Position numbers and translations under genes: made by a program. DNA of 64,000 bases from Lolium rigidum (lineage: Eukaryota; Streptophyta; Magnoliopsida; Poales; Poaceae), in NCBI RefSeq assembly GCF_022539505.1, contig NC_061510.1, positions 276,912,330 to 276,976,329 on the forward strand, given 5' to 3'. Shown here in pieces: positions 35,326 through 46,403 of the stretch (position 1 is the stretch's first letter; the number at the start of each line of letters is the position of its first letter). Under the pieces are notes generated by a model. The model was not told the DNA's origin. It did not search any database and worked only from the letters and a program-made list of their open reading frames with translations.

Positions 35326-35732
35326 CGTGCCATATATTTTATTTTGTACTGCATGTTATATTGTTGTGTGTAACACTTTCATCTTTAATCGCATATGTTA
35401 AGATTAAAATCATCGATTTATATGTCTTTAGTATACGTGGATTAATCTGGTGTCTCGAAAACATACCTTAAGGTATTAACAAAGTTTACATCATCTTATT
35501 AGAGCATACCAACATGACACGTACATATATATATGAAACTCACACAGAGTGTTTAAACACTACACAAACTAAAGTTGCATACAACAGCTCTGAAGTGACC
35601 AAACCTAACACTTCAGCTACCATATAATCATGTACATTCTCGTACAATTAGGTGAGGCCCTTACTTATTTATTTATTACAAAATACATATTAATACCAGG
35701 CACACACCATATGATCGCATGGGCAGCACGCC
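35326..35732. other. Downstream region of the O-methyltransferase gene
   Basis: AT-rich, with no gene. It probably includes the 3' UTR of the gene on the minus strand (stop at 35733); I cannot fix a polyadenylation site. Confidence 0.5.
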
Positions 35733-37064
35733 TTATGGGTAAACCTCGATGATACCCCGAGCACCTAGCATCTTGACAATCTTATAGTCACTAAACCCTG
35801 CTTTCGTAAATATTGAGCTCCAGTCGTTTTCATCCCGCTGCCGTCCTCTCGTGCATACTAACATGAGCACATCCATTAGCAGTTGGGTTTCCAACATTTC
35901 CCCTGAAGAAGGGTGGTCGACCACTATATCTATGATGATCAATTTGCCTCCCGCTTCTCGGGAAGGAATTGCCTTCTTGCAGTGAGATAGGATGTTAACG
36001 CAATCCTCGTCGCTCCAGAAGTGCAGAACAAGCTAGCATGTACAAATTCGACATGGTTAAGTAGTGCAATACTAATGAGATTAATTGTTTAGCACGATAT
36101 AACTATACACAAGCGCCATGGTAGTTTTCATATCAAAAATTAATAATTTTGTCAAAGTATGTGTAGAAAACCATTTCCAACCCCTCAAATCTCCTCTTGG
36201 TATAGAATCCGCGCAATTTCTATTTTATTTTTCCAAATGGGACTTTAATTATAGAAAAATCACGTCATACCTTGAGCATCACAGCTTGAGCGGACGGGAT
36301 GGAATGGAACAGGTCACCGGCCACATAGTTAACTGCCTCACTCGGCGGGGCTTTCTCGATGACCTTTGGAAGGTCCAACACATGGCACTTGATATGTGGG
36401 AAGGCTTGGACGATGGCTCTGGCCGTCGTTCCATCACCACCGCAACAGTCAGTGAGGGAGTCCAGTCCCTTGAAAAGGTCATGGCATTCCCGCAATATGG
36501 TGCCGATCCCCATGTGGTCATGGGCAGCTACGGCTTGATGGAACAGCTTGTCCGACTCTGGGTCGAGGAGCGTCATGCTCTCCTCGAGGATCGTCGCACC
36601 ATGCACTTCCTCGAATGGTGATGGCAACGGCAGTGCCAGGTCCTTTTGAACCAGTCGGCCAGCCCCAGGGCCGCCTCCAGGTAATGGCGCGAGGTCGCGG
36701 CAAGCACGATGGCCTCCTGATGGGCCTCGCCGTCGATGAGTACGCCATCCACCAGGAGATACGACAGCGGGAGGAGGCAGTAGATCCCATCCTCGGGGGA
36801 CGACAAGACGTCCGATGTGACCAGCAGCCGCATGATGCGGCCGAGGTACGGCGTCTTTGATTCCGGCAGGGACAACGCCGTGACGAGGTCGGAGAGCGAC
36901 GCCGTGCCGCCGAGGCGGTGGATCGCGGTAGGGATGCCAAGCTGGACGGCGCACCGGAGTGCCATGGGCGTGAAGTAGCACAGGCTGTGGCGCCACAGGT
37001 CTGCCTGCGCCTTGATCAGCTGCTCGTCGGTAGGGACTGCCATCGTCGGTGCGTGACCTGCCAT
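35733..37064 (-). pseudogene. Plant SAM-dependent O-methyltransferase (COMT/ZRP4-like), one frameshift
   Basis: Transfers a methyl group from S-adenosylmethionine to a hydroxyl of a phenolic or related small molecule in the cytosol; the substrate cannot be predicted. Exon 1 is 37064-36271 (MAGHAPTMAVPTDEQLIKAQ). A canonical 238-bp intron (GTATGA...CTAG) follows, and exon 2 is 36032-35733, ending GIIEVYP. Total length would be 364 residues, normal for the family. Seen: the N-terminal dimerisation domain, SAM motif I as DCCGGDGTTARAI (residues about 205-217; the family consensus is DVGGG), DLPKVI, the catalytic-His block LHFWSDEDC (His about 269), and AGFSDYKI. The run TTTT at 36644-36647 is one base shorter than the frame requires, so translation shifts after residue 139. 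Everything else is intact. It is therefore either a very young pseudogene or an intact gene with a homopolymer error. Confidence 0.85.
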
Positions 37065-37126
37065 TGCTCTGTCTGTCTTTGAGTGCGGTGTAGTAGTGTG
37101 TATTGGCTGGTGAGGCAGGAGCACCG

Positions 37127-37135
37127 ATACATATA
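37127..37135 (-). promoter_or_regulatory. Possible TATA box of the O-methyltransferase gene
   Basis: The minus strand reads TATATGTAT, 63-71 bp upstream of the start codon. The spacing suits a short 5' leader, but the match is weak. Confidence 0.35.
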
Positions 37136-37149
37136 GCATGCATCTGCAA

Positions 37150-38756
37150 TCTTTTGTACGCTACCTAGCTGACATAGATTTAATTATTCACTCGTGGAAC
37201 ACGAGATGTGCCGTGCTTATGCTCTGTTGATCGGGACAAATATCTTATCCTAAGATGTACAGCTCCAATCATCCAAGGATTCTATTAGTGCAACTTTATA
37301 TACTTAGTCTCTGGATAATAGATACCGCATATATAAACGAAAACCGAGACTGAATAGATTGAACTCGGCGACATATGATCCCGCCCCAACTCGATGTTTC
37401 ATTGGTCCAGCAAACATGTCCGGGTCCACCACTGGAGTTGGGCTTTACGTATACAAGTGGTGAAAAGTAGGCACAATACATGTCTGTGGGCCCGCTTTGT
37501 TGAGAGAGTTGAATTTTGGTTGATATTTTACAGCTGCAAGCCTGCAACGAAAGTGGTGGGGCAGTGCTTCATGAATGCAGCGGCTCAGGCCATTGTGAGA
37601 CATCTGCACTGATATGCAGCTGCGACATTGTTGAGTCGTAGCGCAAAAGCTTCCGCCGCGCCCTGGCTGTGGCCAAGCTTATCCTCGCTGCCCGCCCGCC
37701 TCTGGTCAGAGCTCACTAACGCTGTCTATCGGCCACTGCTCAAGCAGTCGTGCGCCGTGCCGCCGTGGCATCCTGAGCTCGCCGATGCAGCTCGCGGTCG
37801 CTGGACTTGGGACGGAGATGAGGAGCTGGTTGGCGCCATGATCCTATCCGCGCTCGCCGCCATAGCCATTAGCCGCAGGGAACTGCCCGTACCCGCGTTC
37901 GCCCGCGGCCGCCGCTAGCAGGAGCTTGACCTGGTCCGACCCCGACTTGGAGAGCAGCCGGGTCTCGTGCACCGCGCGGCTAGCCGCGTCTGGGGAGAAG
38001 GTCACCGACACTTCTTCACTAGAAACGACGCCATCATACGCGCATGCCGCCGCCCGCGCCTGTCCTCCCCGGCGTGGCGTGCTGCAGCATCTGCACAGCG
38101 GCAGGGACGCCGCAGCGGCGTGCTCCAGGCCTCCAGCATTTGCTGCCTCCGTGGGCGAGGTCGACGTGGCCTCCGTGAGCAACCGAACGCGGCCGCACCC
38201 AACGCCTCCTCGTCCCCCCGCGATGTCGCCGGTAGCTCCTCCGAAACTGCCTGAATGTCGACGACGGTGCCGGAGACGGACGGAGGCGCCACGCCGCCTG
38301 TCGCCACCACTCTACCTGCTGCGCACCCTCCGGCTCGCCGCCCATCTCCGACCACGGCCACGCGCCATCCGGCTGCGGCCGTGCTGCCTCTGCTCCCGCG
38401 CGTCCGCGCGCGCCACGCCTCCGCCTGCAGCCGCGCCTCCGTCCGCAGCGCGCGGCCGCCTCCATCGCTTGTGTAGCTCTGGCCGCCGCCGTACGCTGCC
38501 AGTTCGCATCGAGAAAAATAGTGTTTGTGAGAGAGTAGATGCTTTAATTGCTGGTCCCGCGGTGCTGTAATTCTACTCGTATTTCCATCGGCTAGAAAAC
38601 GATAGCTGCTGTTGTGGTCCCGTCCTCAAAAGCTAGGGCCAATAGAAATATGCCATCTGCCCGGTTCATATGCCGCCGAGTTCAACTGAGAGTTTCCCAA
38701 CGAAAACCTTACTAGCTATATACTATCCAAAAAGTGTCTTTGACACATGAGCACCA
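37150..38756. other. O-methyltransferase upstream region and unassigned GC-rich block
   Basis: 37150-37590 is ordinary upstream DNA. 37590-38570 is strongly CG-rich, with overlapping ORFs on both strands (for example minus 38182-37844, with a Gly/Tyr-rich tail). I recognise no domain and see no convincing exon structure. It may be a captured gene fragment, an old CpG-rich promoter or a transposon part. 38570-38756 shows nothing. Confidence 0.4.
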
Positions 38757-39145
38757 GTGCTCCCTCCAATTTTAGATTTTTCAAAAAATTTAAAACCTTA
38801 CACTTTTATGTCTCTAAAAATTATGTTGTTAAACATATAGATAGATACGTACAGTAGAGGTGTATGCCAAAAAGTCCCGTTAAAACTACGTTGTATTTTG
38901 GGAAATATAAAAAAGAAAAATTTGTGACATTAAATCTAGTACACTGGTAGTATTAAAATAGTATACCTTTTTGTCAGAAATTTGTTTATTTTGTATCTCT
39001 CAAAATTTAAAATATTTTTTACCGGGATTTTTTTGTGTAGACTCCTCCTATACATATCAACCTACATATTTAACGCCATAATTTTTTGGAGAAATAGAAG
39101 TATGAGGTTTTGAAAAATTTAAATATGTGAAAGTGGAGGGAGCAC
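38757..39145. mobile_element. MITE, about 389 bp, with long imperfect inverted repeats
   Basis: The left end GTGCTCCCTCCAATTTTAGA is complementary to the right end GTGAAAGTGGAGGGAGCAC. The pairing continues inward through AAATTTTTCAAAACCT-like sequence for roughly 45 bp. The interior is AT-rich and non-coding. Target duplication is unclear because the flanks (GCACCA on both sides) overlap a short palindrome. The superfamily is undetermined. Confidence 0.6.
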
Positions 39146-40626
39146 CAAATCCCTATCCTATACTACCCCCATTCTAAATCTTAAGCCTTATATTGTTTTT
39201 GAAGAAGGAGTGATGTTTTGGCACATAGGAGTGTATGCTTCCTTTATTTTTGAAATGCATATTAGACACATTTTAAAATGTAAAAAAAATTAAACAAAAA
39301 TTTCGCACTACATCTTCCGGTGCTACGCGCTCACAAAGGCGTTTCATAAAAAATCGACTTGTCGTGCGGCGTGTGTAAAAAGACAAAAGTTGGTGCTAAA
39401 ACAAAGACTTCTCACAAGATAAATTTTCTCTTTTTCACGTAGACTACAAAATATATCATTTTTTCGTGAAACTTGACAAACACACGTATATTATGAAGAT
39501 GTACATGTAAATTTTTTTGTCAAATTTTTTTAATACTTGGAAATATATTTTTATGGTAGAGGGATTATACGCACCCGGGAGCCGAATTGAGTTTCTGGTC
39601 AAGCCAAGCCAAGTAAAACTTAAGCCTTGTATTCTTTTTGAACTTCCTCCAAACCGGTCTTCGTGATATTCTCCGTCTCTGATTTCATCATGGATTAGAA
39701 TATCATTCTGATGACAACACAAAAGAGAGCTATGTGTCGCTCCCTCTAGAATCAACCGGACGGAATAAAAGCATGGGTGCAAACGACCAAATACCATCCG
39801 TTCCAGCAAACTTCAGGCATAAGGTGCGCTATTACATTTGCTGGTGGAGCCTTCCAAAACTGACCACTCCGTCCAATGAAGAAGGACCGACAGCAGGAAG
39901 ATCACCATCTTCACAGAAGATGAACCAAGGACAACCACCTTTATTAGGCAGATTGACTGGCCCCGACGCCACCGCCCGTCGGTCGACCTCATCAGAAGAG
40001 GAAGCCGCCACCGACCACAGACCCGTTGACAAGTCGTCCGCCGCCGCCGACCACAAACCCTTCGACAACTCGTCCGCCGCCACCCCCAACACCGAAGAAT
40101 GCCACCACCATGAGCCGCCGGGGAGGAGTGGTGTCGGATGCCTGCAGGCCACCACCGAGCACAGCCGTGCCGCTAGGGGTGTCGGAGCTGCACCACACAG
40201 GACCTCCATCATCGTGTAGGGCACCACCAGCCACAGCCTGAGCCCGCCTCCCTGTTGCCATGGCAGTTTGCTGCGCGACGCGCCGCCGAAACCACCTTCC
40301 CAGGGCCGCTACTCCGGCATCCGCGCCAAAACAAGCCACGACACCCCCAACCAGCCTTTTAGCTCACGCCGCCGCAGACCAGAAGATACCACCGTCGCGC
40401 CTAATGCCTGCCTCCACGCCGCAGCATGAGAGGAGATCCCCACTACCGCCAACTGCCGCAAGGGTTTTGCCCGTCGGAGCACACCGGCAGCGACGGACGG
40501 GAGGCGGCCAGCCCAGCAGCTAGGGTAATTTCTGTCACCCGAGTCGCCCGTGCGGGGACGACCCAGGAAAAAAATCGCTTAATTACTAGCACCAAGCATC
40601 GAAGCAGTTGTTCATTTGTTGGAGGG
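39146..40626. other. Intergenic, part GC-rich, unassigned
   Basis: 39176-39205 and 39613-39642 are short direct repeats around CTTAAGCCTTRTATT. 39880-40560 is rich in Pro/Ala/Ser-type codons in several frames (for example 39734-40219 plus), with no recognisable protein. It may be a transposon 5' region or a captured fragment. The sequence continues at 55641 if element E is removed. Confidence 0.4.
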
Positions 40627-40631
40627 CACAT

Positions 40632-43600
40632 TGTGACGCCCCGGAACCGGTACCATGAGGATCCCAGCGAACCCGCCGAAATCCGCACGATATCGATTCA
40701 GAGACGCCCTCCGACATGACATGCGCGACGAATCACACACGTGATGCCAGAGGAATTAACACGAGCGGTAACATTACAACAGGATTACAATAGAGCCCAC
40801 AAGATACATATATTACAACAATGACTCCAACGAGTCAAGATACAAATAGATACATACAAAGATCCAAATCATACAGAAGATCGAATACGTCCGAGTACGG
40901 ACAAGATACAAATTGGACTAAGAGTCCTGAAGATAACCAGTGGCGTCCATAACCCTGCCCAGGCCAAGCCGGAAGGGTAACCTTGCTAACGTCGTCATCT
41001 TGAACCTATCAAAGTCGGGCCATCGGTTGCCGGCAAGAGGGAGGAAGCAAAAGAGAAAGGGAAAAGGCGAGAGTAAGTACCAAGGAACGAACTCCGGCAC
41101 GTACTTAGCGAGACTTAGAAATGGCTATGCTCGCCGGGCGAGTATATATATATATCGCCTGGGGCTATATGGTAGGTTTAGCGGCAGCAAAACTATAACC
41201 AATAGAGACACACTACAACATCCGTCTACTCAGATAAGATAAGTGAGCGCATAAGGTAACAGGTAAAAATACTACACAAACATAACCCAGCCAAATACAC
41301 ATATCCCCTTCAACAAAGCGAAGAGGCAATGTAAAAGGCACTCAACGGTGGACAAGTTTTATTAGGTATCGGTTGTAGTAATGCTATATTACTATGCAAG
41401 TTATTAGCAGATTATTAGCAACAAGATAACGGTGTAAGTTGTTCTATGATCAAGCTATACAATTCCAAGTCGTCCATAACCGCGGACACGGCTTATCGAT
41501 AAGATGTACACCCTGCAGGGGTTGCCCAAATGTAACCATACGCATGCTCGACCCACTTACGACGGGTGGATGTCTCACAACAAGACCGTTCCCCAGTTCA
41601 ACAAGAAAGTCTAGGGGGGCCACCCGACTAAGCTACCCGTGACGAAGTCCGGCCGTACTCCGAAGCGGACTCAGGGTTTGCGTCGGCGGCTAGGCGTGCA
41701 AACCACACGCTTCGCTAAACGTCCCGCGGGGTACAGTACAGAATATAAACACCCGAAGGCAACAGTATATAAACATGCATGCGCCAAATAAAACCAAGGT
41801 TGTGGCCCCCTTTTCAACTGACTTGAGAAAAGGTAATGGGTGAGGGGGGTCCCAATAATCGTCCCCGCGCATGGGTAGAGCGCTCAATCTCGGAACGGAT
41901 AACAAGAACTCGGGTCCTAGGGGACATTAGCGAGTCAAAGTTCCGATGCTTTCGCAAAGGGGCTCACGAGATGCCTCTCGCTTACAATTTTAGTTGTTAA
42001 CAAATAAGTAAATCATGTGTATCTCCAACAACCGATATAGCATGTGATAACCTCCCAACAACCCAACATATCCCGATAACGTGATCGAGATAAACAACGA
42101 GATCCTAAACACGCCTACGACTCGCAAGGCTCAAACATCAAGCAACGGCTATGGATAAGGAATGTTGCATATAGGATTATTATGGTAAACAAGTGGAATA
42201 GGACACGTGACTCGATAAAGAATCGCAACATAAGGATAGCAGTGCGAGGGAGAGAGTAAAATAGGTGAAGAGAGAGGGCTCGCCTGTGAAAAGCTGCAGA
42301 AAAACTTGTCGGAGAACTCGTCGTATCTCACATCAACACTTCGTGATCCTATCCGGGAAGAAGCAAATGCTGGAACACACAACGTATGCAAGTCTTACTA
42401 CTGCGGATAAAGAAGATCCAGCATGTTCAAGATGATATGCATGACATGGCAGATATGATGCGATGCAACTTATCCAGTTTAAGCGGAGTCGGAACCCCGG
42501 ACAAACAAATTAAGGTTAGAGTTGCATTTCTAACGGCAAAGTTAAGGGTTGAATAGCATGGCACAACATGGCAGGGGTGAGCTACTTCCAATTTAAACGG
42601 AGCGGGGAAAACATAGTTGGAAATCCAAAATACTCCGCATATATGTTAGGTGGTACGCATGAACTATCACGTCACGACATGATGCGAGATGCATACAAAT
42701 GAATGGATGGCATAATCATGATCCTTGCATTTTTCTGATCAATTTTCATATATAACACTTTTTATTTTGATTTACGGTTTAAAAGATATGATTTATACGA
42801 GATATACACATTTTCTGGAATTTTCAGTAAAAACAGAAAGGCTCGGAACGTTTCTTACCCAGGCGCAGCTAGCCGCAGAGACTGCCGAGCGGGCCCGGCG
42901 CCAACGCGGCGGCTGACTAGGACAGCGGGTCAACATAGAACCTGCAGGGGGTTTTGAGCAAAAGCGTCAGGGACAGGGGTCGCGGGTTGAGAGAAAATGT
43001 TGCAGGGGGCTCGGTGCAAAAGATTAGATCCAGATTGGATCTGGGGAGTTGCTCACCGGGATGGATCTGACCCAGGGTCGATGACAGGTGGGACCAGGAG
43101 TTGCCGACGTGGCAAAGCTTCCGATCACGCCCGGAAGGTGCTCGCCAGATGGTTGATGCCGCGCGCGGCGAGGGGAGTGGCGGTGACCGCGCAGGGCGTC
43201 GCGCGAGCGGGCGCTCCAGGCCGCCCCAGGAAGCGAGGAAGGGGGCGTCGAGTTCGTCTCGACGGTGCGGACCAGAAGATGGCGGCGGTGAGCACAGGGG
43301 TTCGACGGAGGCGCGTCGGCGGCCGGAGTGCTGCGGAGAAACGGCCGGCATCAACAAGGATAGAGAGAAGGAGGAAGCAAAGGAGACCGAGAGCTTGTCC
43401 AGGGGGTGCGCGGGATCTCCGTGAAGCTCGACATACCGTCGGTGAGGGCAGGGGAGAGAGGGCGGCGCCGGAATCGACGGGGCACCGACGAATTTTTGAG
43501 CGGAGACGCTCGGTGGCGATGGGGAATTTCTCTCCTCTCTCGTTTGCTTGCAGCAGAAGAAGAAAAAGGCGAGGGGAAAGCGTGAGAGAGGGGAAAGGGT

Positions 43601-43799
43601 GCGGTCCAGGGCAGAGATAAAGAGGGGAGCATGTGAGGGAGATGGTGGAGAGAAGGACCACGACAGGAGAGAGGGGGCTCACGCTTCTCGCGTGACTGCA
43701 AACGACGAAGGAGAAAGAGGAGACTCGGTCTCCTCAAATCGAAGGGGTACGACGGGCTCGGGAGGAGGATGAGAGATGGGCTGGTGGTGACTTGGGCCA
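40632..43799 (-). repeat. Element E 3' LTR, outer part
   Basis: Aligns with 51972-55129. It is interrupted by F at GGCCA (43795-43799) and resumes after 50671. Confidence 0.9.
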
Positions 43800-45504
43800 T
43801 GATACGTCTCCAACGTATCGATAATTTCTTGTGTTCCATGCCACATTATTGATGTTATCTACATGTTATATGCACACTTTATGTCATATTCGTGCATTTT
43901 CTGGAACTAACCTATTAACAAGATGCCGAAGTGCCGGTTCCTGTTTTCTCGCTGTTTTTGGTTTCGAAATCCTAGTAACGAAATATTCTCGGAATCGGAC
44001 GAAATCAACGCCCGGGTTCCTATTTTACCCGGAAGCATCCGAACACACGAGAACCGCCAGAGAAGGGGGCAGGGCCACCACACCACACCCCGGCGCGGCC
44101 AAGGGGGGCGCGCCCCCTAGGGTGTGGGCCCCCTTCGACCTTCCCGCACCGCCTCTTCGCCTATATAAAGCCCCCGGATCAGAAAACCCTTACGCGATTG
44201 ACGAAACCCACGTAAACCTTCCCGAGCCGCCGCCATCGCGAAGCCAAGATCCGGGGACAGGGATCTCTGCTCCGGCACCCCGCCGGAGCGGGGAAGTGCC
44301 CCCGAAGGCTTCTCCATCGACACCGCTGCCATCTCCACCGCCATCTCCATCACCGCTGCTGCTCCCATGAGGAGGGAGTAGTTCTCCATCGAGGCTCGGG
44401 GCTGTACCGGTAGCTATGTGGTTCATCTCTCTCCTATGTGTTTCAATACAATAATCTCATGAGCTGCCCTACATGATTGAGATTCATATGATGATGCTTG
44501 TAATCTAGATGTCATTATGCTAGTCAAGTGAGTTTTACTTATGTGATCTCCGGAGACTCCTCGTCCCACGTGTGTAAAGGTGACGAGTGTGTGCACCGTG
44601 TGGGTCTCTTAGGCTAGATTTCACGAATACTTATTCACTCGTTGAATGGTATAGTGAGGTGCTTATTTATATCTCTTTATGATTGCAATGTGTTTGTATC
44701 ACAATTTATCTATGTGCTACTCTAGCAATGTGTTATTAAAGTAGTTCTATTCCTCCCGCACGTGTGTAAAGGTGACGATGCGTGCACCGTGTTAGTACTT
44801 GGTTTATGCTATGATCATGATCTCTTGTAGATTGCGAAGTTAACTATTGCTATGATAATATTGATGTGATCTATTCCTCCTACATATGCATGAAGGTGAC
44901 AGTGGTGCATGCTATGCTAGTACTTGGTTTAGTCTCGTTGATCTATCTTACACTAAAGGTTACTAAAATATGAGCATTATTGTGGAGCTTGTTAACTCCG
45001 GCATTGAGGGTTCGTGTAATCCTACGCAATGTGTTCATCATCCAACAAAAGTGTAGAGTATGCATTTATCTATTCTGTTATGTGATCAATGTTGAGAGTG
45101 TCCACTAGTGAAAGTGTAATCCCTAGGCCTTGTTCCTAAATACTGCTGAGTTACTACTGCTTGTTTACTATTTTACTGCGTTACTACTGCTGCAATACCA
45201 CCACCATCAACTACGCGTCAAGCACTTTTCTGGCACCGTTGCTACTGCTCATACTTATTTATACCACCTGTATTTCACTATCTCTTCGCCGAACTAGTGC
45301 ACCTATTTGGTGTGTTGGGGACACAAGAGACTTCTTGCTTTGTGGTTGCAGGGGTTGCATGAGAGGGATATCTTTGACCTCTTCATCCCCGAGTTCGATA
45401 AACCTTGGGTATCCACTTAAGGGAAACTTGTCCGTTGTTCTACAAACCTCCGCTCTTGGAGGCCCAACACTGTCTACAGGAAAGGAGGGGGAACGTAGAC
45501 ATCA
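43800..45504 (+). repeat. Element F 5' LTR
   Basis: Begins TGATACGTCTCCAACGTATC and ends GTAGACATCA. Confidence 0.9.
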
Positions 45505-45514
45505 AGCACTTTTC

Positions 45515-45532
45515 TGGCGCCGTTGCCGGGGA
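45515..45532 (+). promoter_or_regulatory. Element F primer-binding site (tRNA-Asp type)
   Basis: TGGCGCCGTTGCCGGGGA, 10 bp after the LTR. A partial second copy (TTTTTCTGGCGCCGTCG) lies near 45578. Confidence 0.75.
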
Positions 45533-45667
45533 GGAAAGGTAAAAGGCTCTCATACTACGGTCTCAGGTAAAGTATTTTTCTGGCGCCGTCGTGTGTGTGC
45601 TCGAAGCTATTTCCTTTAGATCCTGCAATTGCATCTTTTTGTTTCTTGTTTACACTAGTTTGGCATA

Positions 45668-46403
45668 ATGGACAACAATGAGCTTCTTATTCTATTTCCT
45701 GAATTAAAACATGGATTGTTTGATGCGAAAATTAAAAAACCTATGAAATCTTATTTGCATGCTTGGTAGTAATATTAGTATGAACGCTTTGAACACCATT
45801 GTTGACAATGATATAGAAAGTTCTAAGCTTGGGGAAGCTGGTTTTCATAATCTTTTTAGTCCCCCAAGCATTGAGGAGAAAATTTTCTTTGATGATACTT
45901 TGCCTCCTATTTGTGATGATTATAATAGTGGTCTTTTGGTACAACCTACTATGGAGAGTAAATTTTATTGTGATTATACTATGCCTCCTACACTTGATGA
46001 GAATAATAATGATAGCTACTATGTTGAATTTGCTCCCACTATTACTAATAAAATTGATTATGCTTATGTGGAGAGTAATAATTTTATGCATGAGACTCAT
46101 GATAAGAATGCTTTATGTGATAGTTATATTGTTGAGTTTGCTCATGTTGCTACTGAAAGTTATTATGAGAGAGGAAAATATGGTTGTAGAAATTTTCATG
46201 TTACTAAAATGCCTCTCTATGTGCTGAAATTTTTCAAGCTACACTTGTTTTATCTTCCTATGCTTGTTACTTTGCTCTTCATGAACTTGTTTATTTACAA
46301 GATTCCCTTGCATAGGAAGCATGTTAGACTTAAATTTGTTTCAAATTTGCCTCTTGATGCTCTCTTTTGCTTCAAATACTATTTCTTGCGAGTGCATCAT
46401 TAA
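45668..46403 (+). pseudogene. Element F orphan ORF (homologue of the element A ORF)
   Basis: The reading starts MDNNELLILFPELKHGLFDA at 45668 and meets a stop after SYLHAW, because of a small rearrangement near 45766. From 45759 a second frame runs unbroken to the stop at 46403 and matches the A protein throughout: SKLGEAGF, EEKIFFDDTLPPI, two DSYYVEFA/DSYIVEFA blocks, ESYYERGKYGCRNF, the hydrophobic run LFYLPMLVTLLFMNLFIY, and HRKHVR. The region is transcribed in the sense of the element, just behind the primer-binding site. Function is unknown. A membrane or capsid role could be imagined, but nothing here shows it. Confidence 0.65.

Noticed and set aside
36265..37149. Single 294-codon minus-strand ORF over the O-methyltransferase taken as one protein
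   Set aside because: Its first half is a shadow frame. The true protein reads in the neighbouring frame up to residue 139 and enters this frame only after the homopolymer shift.
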